Assembly (NCBI GenBank): GCA_001312405.1
Contig: BBDR01000005.1
Span: 124,001 to 188,000, forward strand
DNA from: Clostridium sp. NkU-1
GTDB taxonomy: Bacteria > Bacillota_A > Clostridia > Lachnospirales > Lachnospiraceae
Length of the DNA stretch: 64,000 bases
Reading direction: 5' to 3'
Shown here: positions 28,048-37,357 of the stretch, in pieces
Numbering within the stretch: the first letter of the stretch is position 1
Layout of the letters: each line of letters starts with the position of its first letter
Translations under genes and position numbers: made by a program
Notes under the pieces: generated by a model
Seen by the model: the letters and a program-made list of their open reading frames with translations, nothing else
Told to the model about the DNA's origin: nothing
The model's database searches: none

Positions 28048-29906
28048 TTATTCAATCATAAAACTGGCTACGCCAATATTATTCAAAGTAATGATTGGTT
28101 TGCACCAGAATGTCTTACAGCAGCTATCAGACATCCTTACTTTTAAGATATAATGGCCTTCATAAGGAACTGTAAATTCAAAGCAGCCACAACCGTTAAT
28201 CTGTACACAGGACAGAAAAATATCGGTGTCATTGCATCTCTGGTATAATTTTACATCCCAATCATGGAAATCCTGGCATCGGCAGCCCCAGATACAGCCC
28301 ATTATGATACAGGGTTTAATCAGGCAGTCCTGGCAAACAGGGCAGGGTTCCGGTTCCGGACAGGCTGGGCATTCCGGGCACACTGGGCAGGCCGGGCATG
28401 GCTTCGGTTTTGGGCATTCTACAGGAATTGGTATTGGAATGGGAATATACTCTTTTTCCGGTTCCGGGCAGGCTGGGCATGGCTCTGGTTTTGGGCATTC
28501 CGGACACGCCGGACAGGGTTTCTGCGGAGGACAAGGTGTCGGCGCGGACACGCCGGGCATGGTTCCTGCGGAGGACAAGGTCTTGGTTCCGGACAGGGTT
28601 GCTGTGGAGGACAAGGTCTTGGTTCCGGACACGTTGGACAGGGTTCCTGTGGGGGACAAGGAGCTGGTGCCGGGCAAGGTTCCTGGGGAGGGCAAGGTGT
28701 TGGTGCCGGACACGGTTCCTGCGGAGGGCAAGGTGTTGGTGCCGGACACGGTTCCTGCGGAGGGCAAGGTGCCGGTGCCGGACACGTTGGGCATTCCGGG
28801 CACACCTGAGCAGGCTGTTCCTCCATTCCCGGTGATACCTGAGGTACTTCCGGTGCTGGAACCACTGGGGCTGGCGCTATGGCTTGACATGTCACTCCTC
28901 CAACAAATGGAAAATAATGAAATTCAAAACCGCTGTCAGCATTTACAGCAAAAGCTCTCAAGGCCGCATTACCGCTTACATGGCCGCCTGTAGGATGTGC
29001 ATGGTACATAGCCTGTGGCGCCAGAATACTTCCCCAGATATCGGAAGACTTTTCCATATAGATATTAGTTGCATCCTCAAACACATACAATGTCTGATTA
29101 GCCTTACTTCTTTCCCCATAAACACCGTATTGCAAATGAGCATTGGCTCCCGTTCTCAGCCTTACAATTACTGTACTTCCTTGCGGAACTTCTGCACGTA
29201 TACCTTTGTTGATCAGACCATTTGGCCTTACATCGATAAGGAATACATTCTGTACAGGGTCATTTCCCCTTAAAATCCATTCGTAATTATTATCCACTAC
29301 AATTCCATTTGGAGTTAAGGTTTCAATACAGTCTTTGTAATATCCAATGCTTTCCCTTGCATCACTAAAAAAATCTGGGTAAGTCAGCACCTATCCTGCT
29401 TGCAGGTATATATCTTGGTACATCATAACTGGGAATCAAATAGTGATCACCTTTATCCGATGGTGTCCAATATTGGCTGCCCCCATTGGCCTGGTACAAA
29501 AATTTTAGTTCTTGTATCCCATCAGTCAGCCCATCTTTTCCGATGAAATAAGTACTTCCCTTGGCTGCACGGAATCCACCGCCGACAACCACATGGCCGA
29601 TAACAACCAAAGGACCGGCCATAGATACATTACCGCCAACTAAAAAGCTACTAAATCCGGTGAGTAGCCGACTTCTCCATTACCTCTTTTAACAAAGCCA
29701 ACACTCAACCCCCTTGGACTGTAAAAACTTCCACCTATAGCTACAGGCCCTTCAACATCTATAATGTTATTAGCATCGTTAAATACAATAACATTGAATC
29801 TGGATGCAGCACCAAAAGGCTGACCTGCAATCGTATACCAGTTAATATCATCATAAGGTAATCCTGCACTTGCCATTGCTTCCTCACTATAACTGATATT
29901 GTCCAT
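28048..29906 (-). CDS. Choice-of-anchor A family protein with Cys/Pro-rich repeat tail, frameshifted as sequenced
   Basis: Repair gives 619 residues. Residues 1-330 are a choice-of-anchor A domain (FNVIVFNDANNIIDVEGPVAIGGSF, LVGGNVSMAGPLVVIGHVV, VPQGSTVIVRLRTGA, SSDIWGSILAPQA, GNAALRAFAVNADSGFEFHYFPF). A proline/cysteine-rich array of about 190 residues follows, built on CPPQEPCPAP and CPxCPxPEPCPACP units, then a Cys-rich globular end of about 90 residues (CIWGCRCQDFHDWDV, CGCFEFTVPYEGHY). No signal peptide is seen after ATG 29906 (AGGAG), unlike most surface proteins of this family, so a spore-coat or other non-Sec location is possible. Breaks: missing T near 29641, extra A at 29367-29373, missing G near 28533. 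Confidence 0.75.
28500..28800. repeat. Tandem repeat coding the CPPQEPCP units
   Basis: Units of 36-39 bp of the type GGTTCCTGCGGAGGGCAAGG(T) recur about seven times inside the surface-protein gene, some identical over more than 30 bases. They are G/C-rich compared with the flanks and code for Cys/Pro repeats on the minus strand. Copy number could vary between strains. Confidence 0.75.
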
Positions 29907-30341
29907 ATAAACTCCTGCAAATTGCTTGAATTGCAACGCATTTTTATTCTCAATTCAGTTTATTCTAATGGAAATGGTTCTGTGCAGTTTTTTTATGCAA
30001 TAGGACTAAATTTTATGAAAATCTTTTGAAATTAAGATAAATTATCTTCCAAAGTATGGGACAAAATAAGCATTTTTTGTCCTTCATTGCCATCATGTTT
30101 CGGAAAAAAATCTCTAAAGAATTCTCGCTTTAAAAAGCCTCTCCTTACTCTTTGTCAATTTATCGATAATATTAATTATTGTATTGAAATCTAACAAACA
30201 AATAACTGATTTTAGTATTCCTATCGCCCTGAAATCCATATTATCAAGAATGATGTCAGACAATCAGAATTCTTCTATTTCATCTACATGGTCAACTATA
30301 GGTTTTACAAAATGATAATTGCATTAAAGAAATTATTATCT
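29907..30341. other. Intergenic region without a supported gene
   Basis: A/T-rich DNA upstream of the surface-protein gene. It presumably holds that gene's promoter; no convincing frame is seen before the dehydrogenase relic. Confidence 0.4.
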
Positions 30342-30417
30342 AACTGATTTTTCTGACTTCATTAATAACTCGGTTCTTACAAGTCCTGGATAAATAATCA
30401 CAACGCCAGTACTATCT
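30342..30417 (-). pseudogene. Short-chain dehydrogenase relic
   Basis: About 25 codons read STGVVIIYPGLVRTELLMKS, the segment after the active-site helix in SDR enzymes (V-x-x-YPGxVRTE). The surrounding 200 bp cannot be read as protein because of stops in all frames. A decayed fragment at best. Confidence 0.4.
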
Positions 30418-30572
30418 ATTATTAATTACCATCTAGTCCTAAACTGAATAAAAGTTCGATGGTTATAAGCTTGTTTCATTAATGATGTTTCATTATTTTA
30501 AAAATCATTAAACTCTATAGGTCGTTCAAATGGTTGATAAACTTTTAAGTTAACTCTATAGAATTTATCACC

Positions 30573-31953
30573 TTAATCCTGGTTAGACTTGGGGTCAATC
30601 AAGCTTTTCAATGTTTTCCTGAATTGAACAACAAACATCGTACCTGTTACGGTTACAGCTATGATATCGGCAATTGGTTCAGCCAGATAGATTGCCATTG
30701 TTTGATTTGTAAATATCAAAGGCAGAATGTAAATTAACGGAATCAGAAGGATCACTTTTCTGAGCAGAGCAAGGAAAAGCGAAGTTTTGGCGTCTCCAAT
30801 TGCAATAAAGGTCTGTTGACAAGCGACCTGGACCCCAAACACAAGCGATACGGAAAAATAAATACGCATAGCGCCTGACGTAAACTGAATGAGTGAGGCA
30901 TCGGACGTAAAAATACCGGCGAACCATTGCGGGAAAAGCATGATAAAAAGCCATAATGACGCTGAAAATATCACGCTGCATTTCAGCAGTATAAAAAAGG
31001 CTTCCTTAACGCGCCGAACATTTTTCGCGCCAAAATTGTAACTGATAATCGGCTGCGTCCCCTGGGTAAGGCCCAAAAGCGGCAGCATAGAAAATTGCAT
31101 GACGCTTGTGAGAATTGTCATGGCACCGACAGCAATATCTCCGCCATATTTCAGAAGCGATGCATTAAAACAAACAGCAATCAGGCTTTCCGTAGCATAC
31201 ATGACAAACGGAGCAAGCCCAAGTGCAATACAGGGCAATATCACTTTTACCTCAATCCGGCAGTTTTCTTTTTTCAGTTTCAGGATCGTTTTTTTGCCGC
31301 AAAGGAAATACATGACCCAAACTGCGGAAATAGCCTGTGACAGGACCGTCGCCAATGCCGCACCGGCAACCCCCATATTCAATCCGAAAATGAAGATTGG
31401 ATCAAGTATAGTATTGCAAACCGCACCAATTAAAACGGAATACATGCTGGTTTTTGCAAAGCCCTGTGCTGAAATAAAAGCGTTAAGGCCGACTGTAAGC
31501 TGAACAAATATCGTACCTATTACATAGATACCCATATAACTAATTGAATATCCAATCGTATTTTCGCTCGCACCGAAAAGCATTAAGAGATCCTTTTGCC
31601 AAATGTAAACAACAAAAGTCAAAATAGCGCTTATGATCAAAAGCAGGACAAACGAATTGCCAAGTATTTTTTTCAGCAGTTTTGTTATCGCCTTTTCCCA
31701 TATAAATGGAGGCACGAGGCGCACTACCCATACTGACAAAAGCTGCAAAAGCCGTTATAATCATGATAATGGGCATACAGACACCTACGCCTGTCAGCGC
31801 CAGTGGTCCAACCTCAGGAATATGTCCAATATAAATGCGGTCAACAAGATTATAGAACATATTCACAAGCTGTGCTGTAATAGCAGGCAATGAGAGTTTA
31901 AAAATTAATTTTCCTATTTTTTCTTCACCTAAAAAGGCAGTATCTTTTTCCAT
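30573..31953 (-). CDS. MATE family efflux transporter, frameshifted as sequenced
   Basis: Restored length is 459 residues, a 12-segment MATE exporter of the MepA/DinF-like group. The N-terminal half shows LGEEKIGKLIFKLSLPAITAQLVNMFYNLVDRIYIGHIP and GMGSAPRASIYMGKGD-like residues; the second half has MTILTSVMQFSMLPLLGLTQGTQPIISYNFGA, a MATE hallmark. One extra base in T7 at 31667-31673 breaks AEK-ILGNSFVLL; removal gives 460 codons. Start ATG 31953 with AAAGGAG. A MarR-type regulator gene lies 17 bases upstream on the same strand, so this is a MarR-MATE drug-resistance pair. Confidence 0.9.
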
Positions 31954-31970
31954 ATCCAAACTCCTTTTGT

Positions 31971-32408
31971 CTATCTTTCTAACGCTGCATCAGCATTATC
32001 AAAAATTTTCTCCAGCAGCTTTTCAAATACTCTGATTTCATCATTTGTCATTCCGGCAAAGAGCAATTTCAATACCTGGGCCTGGCCAAGCCTGATATCT
32101 GTAATGATAGGAGTTGTTTTCTCTGTCAACTTAAGATGAATGACCCGCCTGTCATTTTGGTCCTGGACTCTTTCCAGAAGGCCTTTCGTGATAAGGCTTT
32201 CAACGGATGTTGAGACATAGCTTTTTGCAATCATTCTGATCTCAACGATATCACTTGCCGTATCATACTCTGGATTGTTTGCAAGAAATGCAAGAATATC
32301 AAGTTCAGACTGACTGATTTGGTACTTCATACGAGTTTCTTCAAACTGTTTTTCATAAAGCCGTTTTACGCGTTGCCCATTAATCAGCATTGCAGCCCGT
32401 TTACTCAT
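31971..32408 (-). CDS. MarR family transcriptional regulator
   Basis: An intact protein of about 145 residues (ATG 32408 after GGTGG; a GTG twelve bases earlier is possible). It has the MarR winged helix: YQISQSELDILAFLANNPEYDTASDIVEIRMIAKSYVSTSVESLITKGLLERVQDQNDRRVIHLKLTEK, with the D-x-R-R wing motif, and a C-terminal dimerisation helix. It directly precedes the MATE exporter in an operon, the usual layout for ligand-released repression of a pump and of itself. Confidence 0.92.
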   Translation of the reverse strand: MSKRAAMLINGQRVKRLYEKQFEETRMKYQISQSELDILAFLANNPEYDTASDIVEIRMIAKSYVSTSVESLITKGLLERVQDQNDRRVIHLKLTEKTTPIITDIRLGQAQVLKLLFAGMTNDEIRVFEKLLEKIFDNADAALER

Positions 32409-32656
32409 AAATTCATCCACCTTTCTTTAGTTCTTTTTCAGAACAGTTCTATAAAGAACTATCTTACAGGAATCCATTTAGAATGTCAAGTTATAAAAAG
32501 CGTTGAAAATGATTTTATGATTTGTAAATGCGCATTTTACATTCCTCCTTTGCGTGAACTTGTTGTTATACCGGAAGGATAAGGAACAGCTAACGTATTT
32601 AAGCTGCTGGATATGAACGAATGATTTCGATGTTGTCAGGATACACAAGAGAAATA

Positions 32657-32697
32657 GAAAAATCCCCCTCACTTCTATAAAGGAAAAAGTGAGGAGG
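32657..32697 (-). terminator. Terminator downstream of the ABC efflux operon
   Basis: A 10-bp stem (32665-32674 with 32688-32697, one mismatch) followed on the minus strand by ATTTTTC. Confidence 0.65.
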
Positions 32698-32698
32698 C

Positions 32699-32860
32699 TA
32701 TGCACTAAAAACTAAATTTTCATCAAGTTTTTTGCTTAGACAGAATTTTTGAAAGCCTGCGGCTGACCGTAGATTCATTTCCTCCAATACTTCTGGCGGC
32801 TTGTGATCAGCTTTTCTCATTGAAAAATGCTTCATCAGTAAGTGATCAACTGTCCATAAT
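32699..32860 (-). pseudogene. Helix-turn-helix gene relic (copy 1)
   Basis: Read in pieces on the minus strand, the DNA gives AARSIGGNESTVSRRLSKILSK, a DNA-binding HTH end, after interrupted upstream codons. A homologous stretch of about 70 bp lies at 36090-36180. The family is unsure (sigma-70 region 4 or Fis-like). Confidence 0.4.
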
Positions 32861-32897
32861 GCCTGAAGCAGCTCTTGGTGAATAAGCTTGTTTCCTT

Positions 32898-33636
32898 TTA
32901 TAATCTGCGCAGTGCCCACAAAAAACTGATAAAACACATAACCGCTAGTAAAAGAAAAACAAATGTAACATCACGGGCAGCAATATTTCCCTGTAAAATC
33001 AAAGCTCGTAAGGCGTTAATTACATGAGTAAACGGGTTTAGATTAACTGCAATTGCCAATCCCCCGGATAATCTGTCTGCCGGAAATAATGCCGTGCTTA
33101 GAAAGAATACCGGCAGGACAATTGCGTTCATCACGGTTTCGTAAATGACCTCATTGGGAAGGCAAAGGCTGATCGCATAAGTAAGCCCTGCCATAAAAAA
33201 ATGCAGTCATAAATATCAGCAAAGCAATCAGGAGCCCCCCTATAAATCCGGACGCAATTTTTACAGAAAAGAACAGGCTGACAATGCACATGATTGTAAC
33301 TTCAATAAAAGTACATAGTACTGCTTCTAATACTTGGCCGAGTACAATTGAGCTTCTTCGAACCGGGGCAATCAACACCCTGTAAAAACTCCCATCAGTT
33401 TTCATCAGATAATTCATAATACCGCTGCTGCTGCATGCTCCAAAACTTACAAGGACAACAAGCCCGGGAAGAATAAAGGCCGTATAGTTTTCAATCCCAA
33501 TGCCCTGCATAGGCTGTCCGGCAACGGCACTATATAAAACCAGCCAAAGGATAGGCTGCAAAATCGTCATTACAATCGTGAAAGCATTATGAAAACGCCA
33601 CTTTATATTACGCTGAAGCAGAGTAAAAACCTCCAT
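32898..33636 (-). CDS. ABC-2 type permease (DrrB-like), frameshifted as sequenced
   Basis: Restored length is 245 residues with six membrane segments. It has LLQRNIKWRFHNAFTIVMTILQPILWLVLY at the start, the GACSSSGIMNYLMKTDGSFYRVLIAPVRRSSIVLGQVLEA coupling loop, and PVFFLSTALFPADRLSGGLAIAVNLNPFTHVINALR near the end, the DrrB/ABC2 signature. One extra base in A7 at 33195-33201 breaks TAFFMAGLTYA; removal gives 246 codons. Start ATG 33636 overlaps the ATPase stop (TAATG). Probably exports a drug-like compound together with that ATPase. Confidence 0.88.
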
Positions 33637-34586
33637 TAGCACGCCTCCTTTCCATTTTCTTCTGTGAGTCTGATAAAAACGTCTTCTAAGGTAGGCTGCA
33701 TAATTTCTATCCCCAGGAATGGGACTTCATGTTCCAGAAGCCAGCGATTCGCTTTTTCTAAATCTATATGTCCATTTTTTAAGTCGGTAATGATTTTATC
33801 ATGGCACAAGTCAGATTCTTTCAGTCCAACAACACTTTTTAACGGTTCAAAACAATTTTGGGCCTGTTCTTTTGATGCAAAACTGATTTTCAGCATATCC
33901 TGCCGTAAGTATTCTCTGAGCGCATGAGGCGTACCTTGAAGTATCTCTTTCCCACTTTTCATAATGCATATGGTATCGCTTAACTGGTCAGCTTCCTCTA
34001 AATAATGAGTTGTCAGAAAAATCGTGGTTCCAAAATCATTTCTGATTTTTTTCATCATGTCCCACATCGCCATGCGGGATTGAATGTCCATACCAACAGT
34101 TGGTTCATCCAGGAATAATACTTTAGGATTTGACATCATATTGAGTGCAATATCAAGCCGCCTCTTTACCCCGCCGGAATAGGATGAAACAGGATATTTC
34201 AAGTACCGTTCTAACCCAAAGCAGGAAATCAGTGTTTTCATACGTTTTTGCGCTTCCAGTTCAGGCGCCTTATAGAGCTTACTTTGAAACATCATATTTT
34301 CTGTAAGAGACAAGTGTGTATCAATGGATGTCTGCTGTGCCACACAGGATATTTGCCTGCGAATTTCAGACGTTTCCCGGTAAATGTCTTTTCCGAACAT
34401 GGTAACAAGACCAGAGGTAGGAGCCAGATAAGTGGTCAGTATATGAATAAGCGTTGATTTCCCCGCACCATTATGTCCTAAGAGGGAGAAAATTTCTCCC
34501 TCCTTTACCTCTAAGTTCAGGCCATTTAATGCCTGTACGCCGTTCTTATACTTTTTTATTAAATTTTCGGTTCGAATAGCGGTCAT
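33636..34586 (-). CDS. ABC transporter ATPase (DrrA-like)
   Basis: An intact protein of about 316 residues from ATG 34586 (GGAGGAATA upstream; it lies one base after the GyrI-like gene). Motifs: Walker A GHNGAGKST, CVAQQTSIDTHLSLTENM Q-loop, signature SGGVKRRLDIALNMM, Walker B VLFLDEPTVGMDIQSR, and H-loop TTHYLEEADQLSD. The C-terminal 90 residues are the DrrA-type extension that contacts the membrane subunit. It forms the exporter with the overlapping permease; AraC and GyrI-like genes upstream suggest induction by its substrate. Confidence 0.93.
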   Translation of the reverse strand: MTAIRTENLIKKYKNGVQALNGLNLEVKEGEIFSLLGHNGAGKSTLIHILTTYLAPTSGLVTMFGKDIYRETSEIRRQISCVAQQTSIDTHLSLTENMMFQSKLYKAPELEAQKRMKTLISCFGLERYLKYPVSSYSGGVKRRLDIALNMMSNPKVLFLDEPTVGMDIQSRMAMWDMMKKIRNDFGTTIFLTTHYLEEADQLSDTICIMKSGKEILQGTPHALREYLRQDMLKISFASKEQAQNCFEPLKSVVGLKESDLCHDKIITDLKNGHIDLEKANRWLLEHEVPFLGIEIMQPTLEDVFIRLTEENGKEAC

Positions 34587-34587
34587 A

Positions 34588-35044
34588 TTATTCCTCCTTG
34601 ACCGGGAACAGAACTTCCGTAACATATCCGGCAGGATTCCCTTTTAAGAACATTCCGGGGCCTTTGATAAAAACCTCTCTAAATGGTGGACTAAGCTGCA
34701 GATGATGTTCAGCAGCATACCGGTCAATTGCTGAATAAGCATTATGCAAGGTTTCATAAGGGCCAATATGCGTGACGCTGATTGCTTTGATGCGTGGAAT
34801 TTCTTTTATTTCAATTCCATTTTTTTATGGGTGTTTCCTCTGTGGGTACGCACAAGTCCATTTCGCCCATTTTTGTTTCCGGGTTCATCACATAATAGCA
34901 AAAGAACGGTGCGCCGCTTGTCTTTCCCTTAATAGACTGAAAAACGCTTGGAAAAACCTTGTTTGCCCCGGTTACGATTCCCTTGTATCTCAGAAAAGCA
35001 ACCCGAATCGGTTCTATATCTCTGATTTCAATTTGGTATTCCAT
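34588..35044 (-). CDS. GyrI-like small-molecule-binding protein, frameshifted as sequenced
   Basis: Restored length is 151 residues: a SOUL/GyrI-like effector-binding domain ([49 protein letters not shown], then [32 protein letters not shown] and [15 protein letters not shown]). Such domains bind aromatic or amphipathic drugs and occur alone or fused to AraC/MerR regulators. One extra base in T7 at 34820-34826 splits it; removal gives 152 codons. It lies between the AraC-GyrI regulator and the ABC genes of the same operon and may act as drug sensor or sponge. Confidence 0.85.
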
Positions 35045-35047
35045 TTT

Positions 35048-35914
35048 TTAATTCCCCTTTTCCATTTTTACAGCAATCCATACTTCGGAATGCCCCTCCT
35101 GTGGCTTTTCCTGACTGATCGGATATACCTCTATGTCCGGCAATTCTGCATAAGTGTACCCTGAGAACGGAAGCCATTCTGTAAGAAAACGTTTGAAAAT
35201 ATTTTGTATGGATTCTTTGAAATGTCCGTCGCTTTCAAATACCACCCATGTTGCTGCCGGGATTTCATACTCAAACATTCCTGCCGGAACAGGCTGATCC
35301 GTTGCAGCCGCAATATAATAGTAAATATCATCTGGATTTTGATAAACAGTGACTCCCAGCACTGCACCTGGAATTTTATCCGACAGTTCGCAGATTTCTG
35401 TGAATTGGTTATCCTGTAAAGCTCTGTTCCAAAAAGGCGGAACCAGCTTTTGGTTTTCCTCCATGTCCTCTGTTAATGGAATGCGGATCCCTACAATCCT
35501 CATAGACTCTTTTTCTTCCATACGATATGGCATAGCATCACCTCCTGTAACTTTAACGGAAAATTTAATGGGGGGATACGCATGGAGCATACTCCCCCCG
35601 GATTTGGCAGCTGAGGGAGAAATTCCATGAACGCTCTGAAACGCCCGGTTAAAAGAGGTCGGAGAATTGTATCCGTATTTCAGTGCGACATCCAATACCT
35701 TTGTATCTGTGGATTGCAATTCAAAAGCGGCCTGTGTCATTCTCCGGCGGCGGATATATTCAGATAAGGGAATACCGGCTACATAGGTGAACATACGTCC
35801 GAAATAATAAGGCGAACAACACGCTATGTTTGCCGCTTCCTCACATGAAATTTCGTTATCCAGGTTCTTTTCAATATAGTCAATAGCGCTGCTTAACTTC
35901 TTTAGCCACTCCAT
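35048..35914 (-). CDS. AraC family regulator with GyrI-like effector domain
   Basis: An intact 288-residue regulator from ATG 35914 (GGAGGTGAAG upstream). Residues 1-105 are the AraC double HTH (IDYIEKNLDNEISCEEAANIACCSPYYFGRMFTYVAGIPLSEYIRRRRMTQAA, then YGYNSPTSFNRAFQSVHGISPSAAK). The C-terminal 155 residues form a GyrI-like ligand pocket (MRIVGIRIPL, YYYIAAATDQ, EYEIPAATWVVFESDG, PDIEVYPI), as in Rob/SoxS-type drug-responsive regulators. Three bases separate it from the next gene. It should control the four-gene efflux operon in response to a drug-like ligand. Confidence 0.92.
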   Translation of the reverse strand: MEWLKKLSSAIDYIEKNLDNEISCEEAANIACCSPYYFGRMFTYVAGIPLSEYIRRRRMTQAAFELQSTDTKVLDVALKYGYNSPTSFNRAFQSVHGISPSAAKSGGSMLHAYPPIKFSVKVTGGDAMPYRMEEKESMRIVGIRIPLTEDMEENQKLVPPFWNRALQDNQFTEICELSDKIPGAVLGVTVYQNPDDIYYYIAAATDQPVPAGMFEYEIPAATWVVFESDGHFKESIQNIFKRFLTEWLPFSGYTYAELPDIEVYPISQEKPQEGHSEVWIAVKMEKGN

Positions 35915-36531
35915 TTCTTCACCTCCATGTATCAATCATACTATTTAAAATAAATTTATTCCTCGCTTTTTATGTTCTCTTTTGTAAACTCTACTTTACC
36001 GCAATAAAATTTATATATCAACAATAGACGCCCACACTTTTTTTATAATAAAAGTGTGGGCGCTGCTTGCTGCTGAGCTGCATCTTTATTAAGATTTTTA
36101 GCTTGGAAAGAATTTGGGAAAGCCTGCGTCTGATTGTTGATTGGTTTACTTTAATACATCTGGCAACTTGCAGCGGTGTAGTCTGCATTGACCAATACAT
36201 AAAAAATCCCTCCAAACTTTATGGGATTAGGGGAAACTGTAAAATATTTAGGTATGGATAGGGACCTGCCAAAGCTTTATTTTTTTTATTTGGTGAGTAT
36301 AAATTATAACAGGTGTTTTGTAAAGGACTGCTATACACATCAAAAGGCTACGTCTTCAATTCTGAAAAACGTAACCTCTATATTTGTTGCAAAAACTTTT
36401 TAAATTCTTTTCACCTGAAGTTGAAGAATGCTTCCGATTTATTTAAACAATTGCTTATATAACTCTTTTAAGCTCTAAATTCAAATGGCGGCGTAATGTC
36501 CGTTTTATCTTCCATATCAAAAAGCTGATCA
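35915..36531. other. Region with HTH relic copy 2 and an inverted repeat
   Basis: At 36070-36215 (minus) the frame PLQVARCIKVNQSTIRRRLSQILSKLK reads as an HTH C-terminus homologous to the relic at 32.7 kb. A 13-bp inverted repeat (36027-36062, CGCCCACACTTTT) follows it without a T tract on either side. The rest, up to 36467, shows no gene. If the YaiI frame is extended past its stop by correcting an A5 run, that gene would end at 36468. Confidence 0.45.
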
Positions 36532-36982
36532 CTATTTTTCTCCAGCATGGGTAATTAATTTTCGGAACGATTCTTCAAAATGCTTGTCATCTTCCAGTGT
36601 TCTTTTTCTTGGTCCGCTTAGATGATTTTTAGATTTTGCTCTTCTTGCGGCTTTTGCAATGTGTCGCTCCATGAGAAGCTGATTTATGTTGTCGTTGGTA
36701 TACCATCTTCCAGATTGATGAATCGCATATGCATTTTTTTCCCAGTGCCATTGCTGCCACACCATAATCCTGTGTTACCACAATATCTCCAGATCTACAC
36801 AGGTTTACCAGTGCAAAATCGACTGCATCTGCTCCTGCACCGATAATCTTTATCTCGCTGTAATCAGACTGTAACACATGATTTGTATCACATAAGAGAC
36901 ATACCTTTATCTTATATTCTTCAGCTACCCTCTCAACAATACGAACTACCGGACAGGCATCTGCATCCACATAAATCTCCAT
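36532..36982 (-). CDS. YaiI/YqxD family protein (DUF188), frameshifted as sequenced
   Basis: Restored length is 149 residues. It shows the family start MEIYVDADACPVVRIVERVAEEY, the middle GADAVDFALVNLCRSGDIVVTQDYGVAAMALGK, and the C-terminal GRWYTNDNINQLLMERHIAKAARRAKSKNHLSGPRKRTLEDDKHFEESFRKLI. The Asp-rich pattern is that of a PIN-like nuclease fold, but no function is established. One extra base in T7 at 36734-36740 splits it; removal gives 150 codons. Start ATG 36982 after AGGAGGAAAAAG. A further 21 codons continue after the stop if one A is removed there. Confidence 0.88.
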
Positions 36983-37020
36983 TTACTTTTTCCTCCTCAT
37001 TATGCCAGTAAAAAAAGAAA

Positions 37021-37200
37021 TTATTCTGCTTTTTTAAGGAATTCTGCAGGCACCTTTTTTATAAGCCATACATTATTTTCAGAGCAATAGAATTTATAAC
37101 CAGCCTTTGCCATAGCACCGGCATTAACCTGATATACAACAGGCCTTCCATGTCTGTTACCTGCTTTAACGGCTGTTTCCATATCTGTTGATAAAATATA
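37021..37200 (-). pseudogene. kptA: RNA 2'-phosphotransferase KptA, C-terminal fragment
   Basis: The last 60 residues match the end of KptA/Tpt1 (LSTDMETAVKAGNRHGRPVVYQVNAGAMAKAGYKFYCSENNVWLIKKVPAEFLKK): the HLSxD-x6-VG-x-RHG NAD-binding motif and GVWL-like strand. The N-terminal two thirds (KFLS-x2-LRHxP, HGT) are absent; upstream codons do not fit the family. KptA removes the splice-junction 2'-phosphate from tRNA or ADP-ribosylates RNA ends. The remnant is unlikely to be active. Confidence 0.7.
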
Positions 37201-37357
37201 ATATTTGATACTCAAAAAGACAAAAAAAACTGCAAGCTGCATTGAAGTTATCCGGAATAATACAAAAGAGCACATTACCATGCTTCACTTTCATATAACT
37301 TGTTACTCTATTTACATATCCAAATTTACCGTTTTTTTGTCCTTCATTGAAATTTTA

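Noticed and set aside
28226..28993. A 255-codon open frame on the plus strand, and two others, opposite the Cys/Pro repeat
   Set aside because: They are mirror frames of the G/C-rich tandem repeat: low-complexity, no ribosome site, no family. The minus-strand gene has conserved domains on both sides of the repeat.
36027..36062. Inverted repeat CGCCCACACTTTT as a terminator
   Set aside because: No T tract follows on either strand; listed only as a repeat next to a relic.
30069..37350. 17-base match TTTTTTGTCCTTCATTG near 30075 and 37334
   Set aside because: Only two copies, half of it a T run, no shared flanks; probably chance.
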